From Microthrix sp041394405 (GTDB taxonomy: Bacteria; Actinomycetota; Acidimicrobiia; Acidimicrobiales; Microtrichaceae), in NCBI GenBank assembly GCA_041394405.1, contig JAWKIF010000007.1, positions 558,001 to 622,000 on the forward strand: DNA of 64,000 bases, given 5' to 3'. The number at the start of each line of letters is the position of its first letter. The stretch's first letter is position 1. The position numbers and the translations under genes are program-made. Under the pieces are notes generated by a model. It searched no databases. It worked only from the letters and a program-made list of their open reading frames with translations, and was not told where the DNA came from. Of this stretch, positions 25,740 to 33,688 are shown piece after piece.

Positions 25740-27596
25740 TTAGCCCTCGGGGATTCGGCCAGGGTCTCGCACGGCGCCAGTTGACGCAGAGGAGGCGAAA
25801 GCCGCGTAAGTACGGAGGGCTGTGGTGACCGAGCGGTCGCGGTCCTTGGGCCCCCAGGGGCGCTCGGATGTATCCATCTTGGCTCGGCGCTCGGCAAGGA
25901 CTTCGTCGGGGACAGCGAGGTTGAGCTTGCGGCCGTGAACGTCGATCTCGATGAGGTCGCCGTCCTCGACCAAGCCGATGGTGCCGCCGGACGCGGCCTC
26001 GGGCGAGACGTGGCCGATGGAGAGACCAGAGGTGCCGCCGGAGAAGCGACCGTCGGTGATCAGGGCGCAGTCCTTACCCAGCCCGGCGCCTTTGAGGAAG
26101 GCGGTGGGGTAGAGCATCTCCTGCATGCCGGGGCCGCCGGCGGGACCCTCGTAGCGCACCACGAGTACATCGCCGGGTTGGATGACACCTTCGAGGATGG
26201 TGTCGACCGCCTCCTCCTGGGACTCGACCACCCGTGCGGGGCCGGAGAAGGTGAACAGCTCCTCGTCGATGCCGGCGGCCTTGATGACGCAGCCGTCCTC
26301 GGCGAGATTGCCCCACAGGATCGCCAGACCACCGTCGGCGGTGTAGGCGTGCTCCAGATCTCGAATGCAGCCCTCGGCGGCGTCGGTGTCGAGCTTCTTC
26401 CAGCGGTTGTCGGTGGAAAACGGCTCGACGGTTCGGACTCCGCCCGGTGCGGCGTAGAACCTCTCGGTCGCCTGCTCGGTGGCGCTGCCGGAGCGGATGT
26501 CCCAATCACCCAGCCACTGGTCCATCGAGGGCGAGTGCACGGTGTGCACGTCACGGTTCAACAATCCGGCCCGGTTGAGCTCACCCAGGATCGCTGGGAT
26601 GCCGCCGGCTCGGTGCACGTCCTCCATGTGGAAGTCGCTGTTGGGCGCCACCTTGCAGATGCACCCGACCCGACGGCTGATGGCGTCGATGTCGTTGAGC
26701 GAGAAGTCGAGCTCTGCCTCGTGGGCCGCAGCGAGCACGTGGAGAACGGTGTTGGTGGAGCCGCCCATGGCCACGTCCAAGGCCATGGCATTCTCGAACG
26801 CCGCCTTGGACGCCACGTTGCGGGGCAGCACCGAGTGGTCGTCGTCTCGGTAGTAGCGGGTGGCCAGGTCGACCACGAGACGCCCAGCCTCCTCGAACAG
26901 ATCCTTGCGGGCGACGTGGGTGGCCAGCACCGACCCGTTGCCCGGTAGGGAGAGACCCAAGGCTTCGGTGAGGCAGTTCATGGAGTTGGCGGTGAACATG
27001 CCCGAACACGACCCGCACGTGGGGCACGCCGAGCGTTCGATCTCCCCCAGATCGTCGTCGGACACCGCACTGTCGGCCGACGCCGCAATGGCGGTGATGA
27101 GATCGGATGGGGCGTGAGCGACCCCGTTCAGCACCAGCGCCTTGCCGGCCTCCATCGGGCCGCCCGACACGAACACGGTGGGCACGTTCAGCCGCAGCGC
27201 CGCGTTGAGCATGCCCGGGGTGATCTTGTCGCAGTTGGAGATGCACACCAGCGCATCGGCGCAGTGCGCGTTGACCATGTACTCCACCGAGTCGGCGATG
27301 ATCTCCCGGCTGGGCAGTGAATACAGCATGCCGCCGTGCCCCATGGCGATGCCGTCGTCCACCGCGATGGTGTGGAACTCCCGCCCGATCCCGCCGGCGG
27401 CCGCGATCTGCTCGGCCACCAGCGCACCCATGTCCTTCAGGTGCACGTGACCGGGCACGAACTGGGTGTAGCTGTTGGCGATGGCCACGATGGGCTTGCC
27501 GAAGTCGTCGTCGGTCATGCCGGTGGCCCGCCACAAGGCTCGGGCGCCGGCCATGTTGCGTCCGTGAGTGCTGGTGCGGGAACGAAGCTCGGGCAT
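25740..27596 (-). CDS. ilvD: Dihydroxy-acid dehydratase
   Basis: A 618-residue iron-sulfur enzyme that dehydrates 2,3-dihydroxy acids in the third step of valine, leucine and isoleucine synthesis. The start MPELRSRTSTHGRNMAGARA is typical. Iron-sulfur ligands are the Cys in ISNCDKITPGM (about residue 122) and those in CPTCGSCSGMFTANSMNCL (about 193-210). The C-terminal DGRFSGGTSGLSIGHVSPEA is the substrate/Mg2+ region. Length matches the long IlvD form. It is bordered downstream by the non-coding tail of the island and upstream by a divergent two-gene module. The remaining ilv genes are not in the window. Confidence 0.96.
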   Translation of the reverse strand: MPELRSRTSTHGRNMAGARALWRATGMTDDDFGKPIVAIANSYTQFVPGHVHLKDMGALVAEQIAAAGGIGREFHTIAVDDGIAMGHGGMLYSLPSREIIADSVEYMVNAHCADALVCISNCDKITPGMLNAALRLNVPTVFVSGGPMEAGKALVLNGVAHAPSDLITAIAASADSAVSDDDLGEIERSACPTCGSCSGMFTANSMNCLTEALGLSLPGNGSVLATHVARKDLFEEAGRLVVDLATRYYRDDDHSVLPRNVASKAAFENAMALDVAMGGSTNTVLHVLAAAHEAELDFSLNDIDAISRRVGCICKVAPNSDFHMEDVHRAGGIPAILGELNRAGLLNRDVHTVHSPSMDQWLGDWDIRSGSATEQATERFYAAPGGVRTVEPFSTDNRWKKLDTDAAEGCIRDLEHAYTADGGLAILWGNLAEDGCVIKAAGIDEELFTFSGPARVVESQEEAVDTILEGVIQPGDVLVVRYEGPAGGPGMQEMLYPTAFLKGAGLGKDCALITDGRFSGGTSGLSIGHVSPEAASGGTIGLVEDGDLIEIDVHGRKLNLAVPDEVLAERRAKMDTSERPWGPKDRDRSVTTALRTYAAFASSASTGAVRDPGRIPEG

Positions 27597-27741
27597 GGGC
27601 CGAGGCTACCCCCACCCTCCAAACTCGATCACCGTCGGCCCCGTGCGCAGGCGGAGCGCTCTCGACGATGGCACCAGCGCGCGTGCACGCGGGCGGTTGA
27701 CGGGCGGTTGGCTGCCACAGCCGCCCGGTATTCTGAGGGGA

Positions 27742-28014
27742 ATGAAGCGCCGCAACCCACCGGCAGTTCCGGCCGACACCGCCCCGGAGGCGTGGCGCGT
27801 CCAGATGCGGGCCATCGCCAACCGATCGGTGCACGACCGGCTGGCCGAATGGGAGGCGCACAACGCAGCTGCAACCCGATCCGAACAACGCGCCGTGCTG
27901 AGGCGCCATCCGGATTACAGCGATCGCCAAGTGATGTTGGCGCGAGCCCGGATGCGCTACGGCGACGAACTGGTGCTGAAGGTCTGGCCCGACGATCCAC
28001 TCGTCGACATCTGA
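27742..28014 (+). CDS. Small partner protein of a nucleotidyltransferase module
   Basis: A 90-residue charged protein (begins MKRRNPPAVPADTAPEAW). The ATG at 27742 follows a GAGGGGA ribosome site. It is mainly helical and Arg/Glu-rich (VHDRLAEWEAHNAAATRSEQ, QVMLARARMRYGDELVLKVW) with no signal or membrane segment. Its TGA overlaps the ATG of the nucleotidyltransferase-like gene by one base, so the two are translationally coupled. By context it may be the partner protein of a toxin-antitoxin-like pair, but no family is recognised. Confidence 0.68.
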   Translation: MKRRNPPAVPADTAPEAWRVQMRAIANRSVHDRLAEWEAHNAAATRSEQRAVLRRHPDYSDRQVMLARARMRYGDELVLKVWPDDPLVDI

Positions 28015-28571
28015 TGGACCTGACGGCCGCGCTCAGGCCAGTGGTCGCCGCCCTGGAAGCGTCCGGCACCCCGTATGCGATTGTCGGCTCGACGGCCGCC
28101 GCTGCTTGGGGAGTGGTCAGGCCCACCCGCGATGTGGACCTGGTTGCCTTGCTCTCCCCCGGCGAAATGATGGATTCGTTCCTTGACCATCTCGCTGGGA
28201 GCGACCTCTACGTCCCCTTCGCAGAGGCACGACGCGCGGCGCAGGAGGGCGGAAGCTTCAACATCATCCATGCTGGGAGCGGCGGAAAGGTTGATGTCTT
28301 TGTTGGCCGGGACGACTTCGCCCGGGAACGCTTGAGCCGAAGGGTCGGCGATGAGGTGCTGGGAATCACCACCTGGGTGGCGACTCCAGAAGACGTGATT
28401 CTGGCGAAGCTGCAGTGCCGCCTCGCGTCCCGATCGGAGGTTCAGTGGCGGGACTGCGTGGAGATTGCAGCAACGCAGGACTTGGATCTCCCCTACATGC
28501 GCTCGTGGGCCAACCGTCTCGGAATCGATGACGACCTTCAAGAACTCGTGCACGCAGTCGAAACTGGGTGA
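28014..28571 (+). CDS. Polymerase-beta-fold nucleotidyltransferase-like protein (AbiEii/DUF6036-like)
   Basis: A 185-residue protein with the nucleotidyltransferase signature near residues 25-45: IVGSTAAAAWGVVRPTRDVD, that is, Gly-Ser, 13 residues and Asp-x-Asp. The third carboxylate fits GGKVDVFVGRD at about 93-103. The remainder is helical (TPEDVILAKLQCRLA, WRDCVEIAATQDLDL), as in proteins of the DUF6036/AbiEii type. Such enzymes often act as toxins that modify RNA or proteins with nucleotides, or as stand-alone regulatory transferases. It overlaps the upstream 90-residue gene by one base, and ends 33 bases before the convergent hypothetical gene. Confidence 0.75.
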   Translation: MDLTAALRPVVAALEASGTPYAIVGSTAAAAWGVVRPTRDVDLVALLSPGEMMDSFLDHLAGSDLYVPFAEARRAAQEGGSFNIIHAGSGGKVDVFVGRDDFARERLSRRVGDEVLGITTWVATPEDVILAKLQCRLASRSEVQWRDCVEIAATQDLDLPYMRSWANRLGIDDDLQELVHAVETG

Positions 28572-28604
28572 CGTCGGTTCAGCCCCGGCACGGGAGCTGC
28601 CGCC

Positions 28605-30503
28605 CTACGTGGCGGCGGACCGGTGCTTGAACAGCGCCTTGCGCGCCGCCTTGGCCAACGGCTTGCTGGGGTGGGAGGCACCGATGGCCGACAACACGGT
28701 GGCGGTGGCATCGCCGGGCACCCGCCAGGCCTGGTTGAGCATCGCCTCCAGGCCAGGCGCTCCGGCGGCGGGTTCCGCCCACCCGATGGCGGCGGCCTCG
28801 CTGCCCCACAGGTCGATGACGGTGGCGATCAGCTCGACCCAGCGCCGTGGGTCGCCCGACAGGTCGACGTCGGAGGTGCTGGCCAGCAGCGAGTCGACGA
28901 TGAACACCATCGTGACGTGCTGCAGCGAGTCGTGAGCCTGAAGCACCAGCGCCGTCTCCGGCCCGAGCGCCAGCAACGCGTGGTAGGCCAGCGCCAGTTC
29001 GGTGGCCCCGGCGTGCTCCATGGCCGAGGCCAGCTCGTCGGCAGCTGTCGACGGGCGATCGGCGATCCACACCTCGATCTCGCCCCGGGCCTGCTCGTCG
29101 GGCAGATCGGCGGCGGCCGAGAGCAGCTCGGGCGCGGACAGGCTGCGAAGGCCGCCGAGGACCGGGGCATCGGCGAAACCGGCGACAAACCCGTGCATCA
29201 CCCACCAGCCCAACGGCGCGAGCGCCACGGTGCCGCCCTCGTCGTGGTCGAACCCGTACTTGTCAGCGACGACGGTGACGTCATCGACCGACACGATGCC
29301 CATCTGCTCAAGCTGCCGGAGGGCGAATCGCAGGTCGGACTCCATACCTCGTCGGTGCAAGTCCACCCGGTCCTGATCGACATCGTCGAGGTCGTAGGAG
29401 CGAAGCACCACCTCCCAGACGCGGCTCGCCTCGGATTCGATCTCGGCAGCGCCTTCGGCATACAGCGAGACCATGGTCTGGATCACCTCCTCGTCGAGCA
29501 CCTCGGAGTACCACCCGAACCCGTAGGTGTCCTTGCCGCGGCGGTGAGTGGAGAAGCCGAACTCATCGACGACCGCCTCGAAGGCCACGTCCGCCAGCTC
29601 GAGCGACACCTCGTCGCCGAGTGGAGAATTGGAGCCGGGCACCACCTTCCGTCCAGACCGCTCCAGCAGGTTGGCCGCCAAGGCCAGCCGGAAGGTCAGG
29701 TTGACCCCGGGCAGGTCAACCGAGCTGCGGGTCGTGAACACCCGATCGCCGATGCTGCCGTCGATGATGTCGTCGGTGCCGAGCACCTCGACGAGCTCCT
29801 TGCCGTCGGCCAGCCGAAGGTTGCCGGTGTCGGTCAGTTGGCGGCCCTCGCCCACGAACTCGCACAGCTTCACCAGCCGGTGCAGCAGCACCGCCTCTGC
29901 CAGCGACGCGTCAACCTCGGCCTGCGGCGGCAGCTTCACCGGCGGGAACGACGGACGGCCGCCGCCGATGCGGCCGCCGCCGGGCAGCCGGCCCAGGATC
30001 TGATCCCGTTCCTCGAAGGAACGGCTGTTGAAGTCCTCCATCCAGGCGTTGATGGCCGCCTGATCGTCCAGATCGACCCCTTCGGCGGTCGCCGTCGACC
30101 ACATGCGCTTGCCGAACGACCAGTTGTCCTCGTCGGACATCTGCGACACGAAGAGCGTGACCTGGCCCTCGATGACGGCGGCCAGCTCCCCGAGCATCTT
30201 GTCGTCGTGGGGATTCGCAGAGGCCAGCGCCCGCATGAGCTGCGCGGCGACGACGGGCACCACCGGCAGGTCGGCGGGCTCGAGCATGACCTTGGCCGGA
30301 TAGATCTCGAAGAGCACCTGGGACATCTCCATCGGCGTCCACTGGTCCGGCGCGCCGCCGAGGTAGTTGCGTTTCGCATCGATCAGCTGGTTGACCACCC
30401 AGGCGTGCTCGACGCCGTATTCGGCCACGTAGTCGTCCATCAGCCGTTGAGCGGCCGCATCCCCCGCCTCGTCGCTCAACTCACCCAAGCCATCGTCGCT
30501 CAT
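28605..30503 (-). CDS. Large hypothetical cytosolic protein, winged-helix-like motif
   Basis: A 632-residue soluble, acidic protein. The ATG at 30503 (MSDDGLGELSDEAGD) is preferred to an in-frame start 38 codons upstream. There is no signal peptide or membrane segment. Around residues 255-280 the motif LTDTGNLRLADGKELVEVLG resembles a winged-helix segment seen in actinobacterial hypothetical proteins, some of them related to pRiA4b ORF-3 proteins. The rest is mostly helical with acidic patches and ends in a basic tail (KPLAKAARKALFKHRSA). I cannot assign a function. It is convergent with the nucleotidyltransferase gene and divergent from the PIN locus. Confidence 0.75.
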   Translation of the reverse strand: MSDDGLGELSDEAGDAAAQRLMDDYVAEYGVEHAWVVNQLIDAKRNYLGGAPDQWTPMEMSQVLFEIYPAKVMLEPADLPVVPVVAAQLMRALASANPHDDKMLGELAAVIEGQVTLFVSQMSDEDNWSFGKRMWSTATAEGVDLDDQAAINAWMEDFNSRSFEERDQILGRLPGGGRIGGGRPSFPPVKLPPQAEVDASLAEAVLLHRLVKLCEFVGEGRQLTDTGNLRLADGKELVEVLGTDDIIDGSIGDRVFTTRSSVDLPGVNLTFRLALAANLLERSGRKVVPGSNSPLGDEVSLELADVAFEAVVDEFGFSTHRRGKDTYGFGWYSEVLDEEVIQTMVSLYAEGAAEIESEASRVWEVVLRSYDLDDVDQDRVDLHRRGMESDLRFALRQLEQMGIVSVDDVTVVADKYGFDHDEGGTVALAPLGWWVMHGFVAGFADAPVLGGLRSLSAPELLSAAADLPDEQARGEIEVWIADRPSTAADELASAMEHAGATELALAYHALLALGPETALVLQAHDSLQHVTMVFIVDSLLASTSDVDLSGDPRRWVELIATVIDLWGSEAAAIGWAEPAAGAPGLEAMLNQAWRVPGDATATVLSAIGASHPSKPLAKAARKALFKHRSAAT

Positions 30504-30570
30504 GGCATCCCACACTACGGCGGCTGAGACCCGGTTGAAGCCCCCCAGGAGTGGGTGCTCGACCTCGGCA

Positions 30571-30654
30571 CGCGCCAACCAGGCCGATCCTGGCCTTCGC
30601 GGCGAACTCAACGACATGCTCGGAGACGAGACGACCGATGACCTCGACCTTTGA
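30571..30654 (+). pseudogene. Possible remnant of a VapB-like antitoxin
   Basis: A 28-codon open stretch ends at TGA 30652-30654 and reads RANQADPGLRGELNDMLGDE plus an acidic tail. That resembles the C-terminal, toxin-binding tail of a VapB antitoxin. No DNA-binding N-terminal half is present upstream, where the divergent hypothetical gene begins. The PIN-domain gene starts 16 bases later, the expected gene order. Short enough that chance resemblance is possible. Confidence 0.25.
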
Positions 30655-30670
30655 GTCCGGGGGCGGCTGA

Positions 30671-31042
30671 GTGGATACCTCGGTGCTCGTCTCCTTTGAA
30701 GCCGGCCGATCGGTTGACGAGTCCGAACTGCCCCACCCGCTCTTCGTCTCTGCGATCACCCTCGGCGAGCTTCGATCCGGTGTGCTGAATGCACCAAACC
30801 CCCCGGTCACCGACCTCCCGCTCCGCACGTTCACTGCTGCGGCACAGCTAGGTCGGCTGCCGGTCGCCGATGCCGTGGTCGCGTCGTGGGCTCGACTCCG
30901 CGCCGCACTGCAGATCGCGGGGCTCAAGACGGGCCTCAACGCCTCGTGGATTGCCGCGGCAGCGATGGCCCACAACCTGCCCGTGGCCACTCAAGATGAT
31001 GGGTTTCCCGAGTTGGACGAACTGTCCGTCATGCCGGTGTAG
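30671..31042 (+). CDS. PIN-domain (VapC-like) protein, probably inactive
   Basis: A 123-residue PIN domain, the fold of VapC ribonuclease toxins. The GTG start directly follows an in-frame TGA. The first acidic residue is in MDTSVLVSF, the second in ITLGELRSG. The third position is altered: the usual N-D-A-W-I-A-A helix reads NASWIAAAAMAHN here, so the metal-binding Asp is missing. The last site, TQDDGFPEL, is kept. No full antitoxin gene lies upstream, only a possible remnant. The pair therefore looks like a toxin locus that has decayed or lost its nuclease activity. It converges on the AlbA-type gene with 11 bases between stops. Confidence 0.78.
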   Translation: MDTSVLVSFEAGRSVDESELPHPLFVSAITLGELRSGVLNAPNPPVTDLPLRTFTAAAQLGRLPVADAVVASWARLRAALQIAGLKTGLNASWIAAAAMAHNLPVATQDDGFPELDELSVMPV

Positions 31043-31053
31043 CCGCCGAGAGG

Positions 31054-32697
31054 TCACGGCATGATGTACCTCGTCCCCCGGCGCTCGCCGACCATCGCCA
31101 GCCGGCCGTCGTCGCGCATTTGTCGAAGGATCCGGCCGGCCAGAACCGGCTCGATGCCGCCGAGTTCCGCTGCCTCGGCGCGGCTGATCGAGCCGTGTTT
31201 CTGCACGTGCAGATCTATGAGGCGCTCCATCTGCGTCCGATCTGATGGAGGGCCCTGAGCCGGACCCAACACGTACTGGCCGACACCGCTTTCGAACCGG
31301 TAGACGGCTCGATCGGGGCTGGCCTGAAGCAAGCCCTCGGTCGCAAGGTGGCCAAGAAGGTGCTTGGCTCGCATCTCTTCCATTCGCAGCATTTGAGCGA
31401 CCTCGGCAACCGAGATGCGCCCGTTTTGGTCGATTTCGTACAAGACCCGCAGCTGGTCCAGGGACAAGTCTCCAGCGGACCACACCCGAGCCAGCGACGT
31501 TGCAGCTGCGAAGGTTGACGCATCGTTGCCAGGCGTGAGGCGAACGACAACCGACTCGCCCGACGAATCCGAGTAGTCAGGCGGCGGACGGCCATTTCCC
31601 AGCTGACGCTCGAACACTCGGTTGATGCCCCTACTGGTGCGGTCGACTAGGCCTGCCCGCTTGAACACGTCAGCGAGAGTGTGATTGCGAGGCGTTGGCG
31701 GCGTCGACAGCAGGTTGTCGACGGTCACTCCCAGCGGGAATCCTCCCGGATTCGAGATCGTCAGCACGCGATCAGAAATCTGCACCAAGACCGTGCCGCG
31801 CCGCGCATAGTCGCGATGCACCAATGCGTTGGCGATGAGCTCTCGGACCGCGACTGCATCGAACAGGGGGCGGCTGACGCGCTGCAGGCCCAAGGTGACC
31901 TCGGCTTCGGAGTCCCTGACCATCACCCGGTCGGCAACTTCGAACATCGCCCGGAGCAACGGAACCCGTCCGCTCCATTGCGACCGGATCTCCAAGCCGA
32001 CCAACTCCTGAAACCTCACCTCGTGGGTGGGGAGCAGTTCGGCAATGGACGCTTCGCTCCCAAAGAGGAGCAGCGCACCGACGGTGAGTTCGCCGGACCT
32101 TGCTACGAGATCCAACGCCTTGAGAGCTTCCTCATCGGTGAGTGATGCGAGGACCTCGTCACCACCAGCTCTAGCCAGACGGCGCATCCGTTCGAATTCC
32201 GCCGCATCCAGGTCTTCCAGATCGAGCGTGCTCATGGCGACATGGGAGAAGTCTTGCTCCCCAATACTCCCCGCGCGCGAGATCACCTCATGGGGAGCCA
32301 TCGGGATGCACTCCGGCTCACCCTTCACGCCCATCGCCCGACGCAGGTACTTGCCGGAGCTAGTGGCCGTCACCATGTGGGCGGCCGGAACCTCAATAGT
32401 GACCACCTCCATGCCGTCGAGGTCGATGACCTCGACGGCGACGTTCAGGGGTGGGCGAGTCTTGTTGGCGATCAGCGAGACCACCCGCTCGGGCCTGGTG
32501 CGATCACCGTGGCGAGGCGGCTCGCCCCTGAGTTCACCCGAATCCTTGACGCCCAGCAGTATGAACCCGCCATCACCGTTGGCCAGGCATGTTGCCGCCT
32601 CCACGAGTCGCTCGTCCTGCAGGCGCGGCGACTTGAACTCGACCGTGAGCGTCTCTCCCCCAGCGATCAGGTCGCGCAGTCTCGCTTCGTCCATCAC
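31054..32697 (-). CDS. AlbA/Schlafen-type DNA-binding protein with HATPase-like domain
   Basis: A 547-residue predicted regulator. The N-terminal AlbA_2 (Schlafen-like) domain, residues 1-130, shows LTVEFKSPR, ATCLANGDGGFILLGVKD and GKYLRRAMGVKGEPE. A domain related to the HATPase_c_4 group follows at about 290-400 (VRELIANALVHRDYARRGT, TISNPGGFPLGV, DVFKRAGLVDRTSRGINRVF). The C-terminal 150 residues hold two winged-helix segments (NGRISVAEVAQMLRMEEMRA, GSISRAEAAELGG). Such proteins are usually ATP-binding transcription regulators, often carried in accessory or defence regions. An AT-rich palindromic region just upstream is a likely operator, possibly for self-control. Confidence 0.82.
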   Translation of the reverse strand: MMDEARLRDLIAGGETLTVEFKSPRLQDERLVEAATCLANGDGGFILLGVKDSGELRGEPPRHGDRTRPERVVSLIANKTRPPLNVAVEVIDLDGMEVVTIEVPAAHMVTATSSGKYLRRAMGVKGEPECIPMAPHEVISRAGSIGEQDFSHVAMSTLDLEDLDAAEFERMRRLARAGGDEVLASLTDEEALKALDLVARSGELTVGALLLFGSEASIAELLPTHEVRFQELVGLEIRSQWSGRVPLLRAMFEVADRVMVRDSEAEVTLGLQRVSRPLFDAVAVRELIANALVHRDYARRGTVLVQISDRVLTISNPGGFPLGVTVDNLLSTPPTPRNHTLADVFKRAGLVDRTSRGINRVFERQLGNGRPPPDYSDSSGESVVVRLTPGNDASTFAAATSLARVWSAGDLSLDQLRVLYEIDQNGRISVAEVAQMLRMEEMRAKHLLGHLATEGLLQASPDRAVYRFESGVGQYVLGPAQGPPSDRTQMERLIDLHVQKHGSISRAEAAELGGIEPVLAGRILRQMRDDGRLAMVGERRGTRYIMP

Positions 32698-32711
32698 GTC
32701 ATGATATCCAT

Positions 32712-32754
32712 AGTTATATACTTTGACCAGCTTGCGGTTCAGAGTTATATAACT
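32712..32754 (-). promoter_or_regulatory. AT-rich palindrome and half-site upstream of the AlbA-type gene
   Basis: AGTTATATAACT at 32743-32754 is a perfect 12-bp palindrome, and its half-site AGTTATATA recurs at 32712-32720, exactly 31 bp (three helical turns) away in the same orientation. The cluster lies 15-57 bases before the ATG of the AlbA-type gene in a very GC-rich genome. It could be promoter plus operator; function is inferred. Confidence 0.5.
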
Positions 32755-32770
32755 CCCCCATACCTAGCGC

Positions 32771-33676
32771 TCAGCCCCGCTGGGGAAGCTGCTGCTTGAG
32801 CTTCAGGGTGTCGGCGAAGAGGTCGCCGAGCTCATCGACCCGGGCGGGCACGTCGTCGATGTCGAAGGTGAGCGGCTCGCCCTCGGCGCCGGCGGACACC
32901 TCGTCCCAGCTGATGGGGGTGGACACCGTGGGCCGGTCCCTGGCCCGAGTGGAGTACGGCGTGATGGTGGTCTTGTGCCGGGTGTTCTGCGACCAGTCGA
33001 TGAACACCTTGCCGCTGCGCTTGGCCTTGGTCATCTCGGTGAGCACCCGCTTGGGCTCCCGCTTGGCCAGCAGCTGACCCATGGCCAGGGCGAACGAGCT
33101 GGTGTGGTCGTAGTCGTGCGGTGTGTTGAGCGGCACGTACAGCTGCATGCCCTTGGACCCCGACGTCTTGGCAAATCCCGCCAGGTCGACCGAGTCGAGG
33201 ATCTCGCGCAGCCACAGCGCCACCTCGCAGCACCCGTCCAGCCCGACGTCGGGCCCCGGGTCGAGGTCGAGCACCAACATGGTAGGGGTGTCCAGGTCGG
33301 CACCGAGCGACATGTGGGTGTGCAGCTCGAGGGCGGCCAGGTTGGCCGTCCACACCAGCGCCGCCGGTTCGTCCAGCGCACAGGCGGCGATGGCGCCCCG
33401 TCGGTCGCCCGGGTCGTCCACGGTGTGGATCCACTCGGGCCGGTGCGACGGGCAGCGCTTCTCGAAGAACCCGTCGGCGCCGACGCCGTTGGGGTGGCGC
33501 ACCAGGGTGACGCCGCGACCGGCCAGGTGCGCCAGCATCGTGGGGGCGATGGCGGCGTAGTAGCCGATGACGTCGCCCTTGGTGGTGCCGGTGAGGGGAT
33601 AGAGCACCTTGTCGAGGTTGGACAGCTTCAGCCGGCGGCCGTCCACCTCCACCAGCTGGGTGGTCGACTCGGCCAC
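32771..33676 (-). CDS. ligD: LigD polymerase/primase domain protein (non-homologous end joining)
   Basis: A 301-residue stand-alone polymerase domain of LigD, the archaeo-eukaryotic primase-type enzyme that fills gaps at broken DNA ends, often adding ribonucleotides. The N-terminal KLSNLDKVLYPLTGTTKGDV is typical. The catalytic Asp pair is in MLVLDLDPGPDVG at about 128-140, and a conserved His in LEDTH-like position corresponds to LELHTHMSLG just before it. SGSKGMQLYVPL is the nucleotide-binding loop. The ligase and nuclease modules of full-length LigD are absent, so a separate ligase must complete repair. It starts 12 bases after the Ku gene. Confidence 0.95.
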   Translation of the reverse strand: MAESTTQLVEVDGRRLKLSNLDKVLYPLTGTTKGDVIGYYAAIAPTMLAHLAGRGVTLVRHPNGVGADGFFEKRCPSHRPEWIHTVDDPGDRRGAIAACALDEPAALVWTANLAALELHTHMSLGADLDTPTMLVLDLDPGPDVGLDGCCEVALWLREILDSVDLAGFAKTSGSKGMQLYVPLNTPHDYDHTSSFALAMGQLLAKREPKRVLTEMTKAKRSGKVFIDWSQNTRHKTTITPYSTRARDRPTVSTPISWDEVSAGAEGEPLTFDIDDVPARVDELGDLFADTLKLKQQLPQRG

Positions 33677-33688
33677 GGCGATGGCGGC

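Noticed and set aside
26581..27930. 449-codon minus-strand frame overlapping ilvD in another frame
   Set aside because: It is a same-strand shadow of ilvD with Arg/Gly/His-rich translation and no domain.
31245..31538. 97-codon plus-strand frame opposite the AlbA-type gene
   Set aside because: Antisense to a well-supported gene, without a ribosome site or motif.
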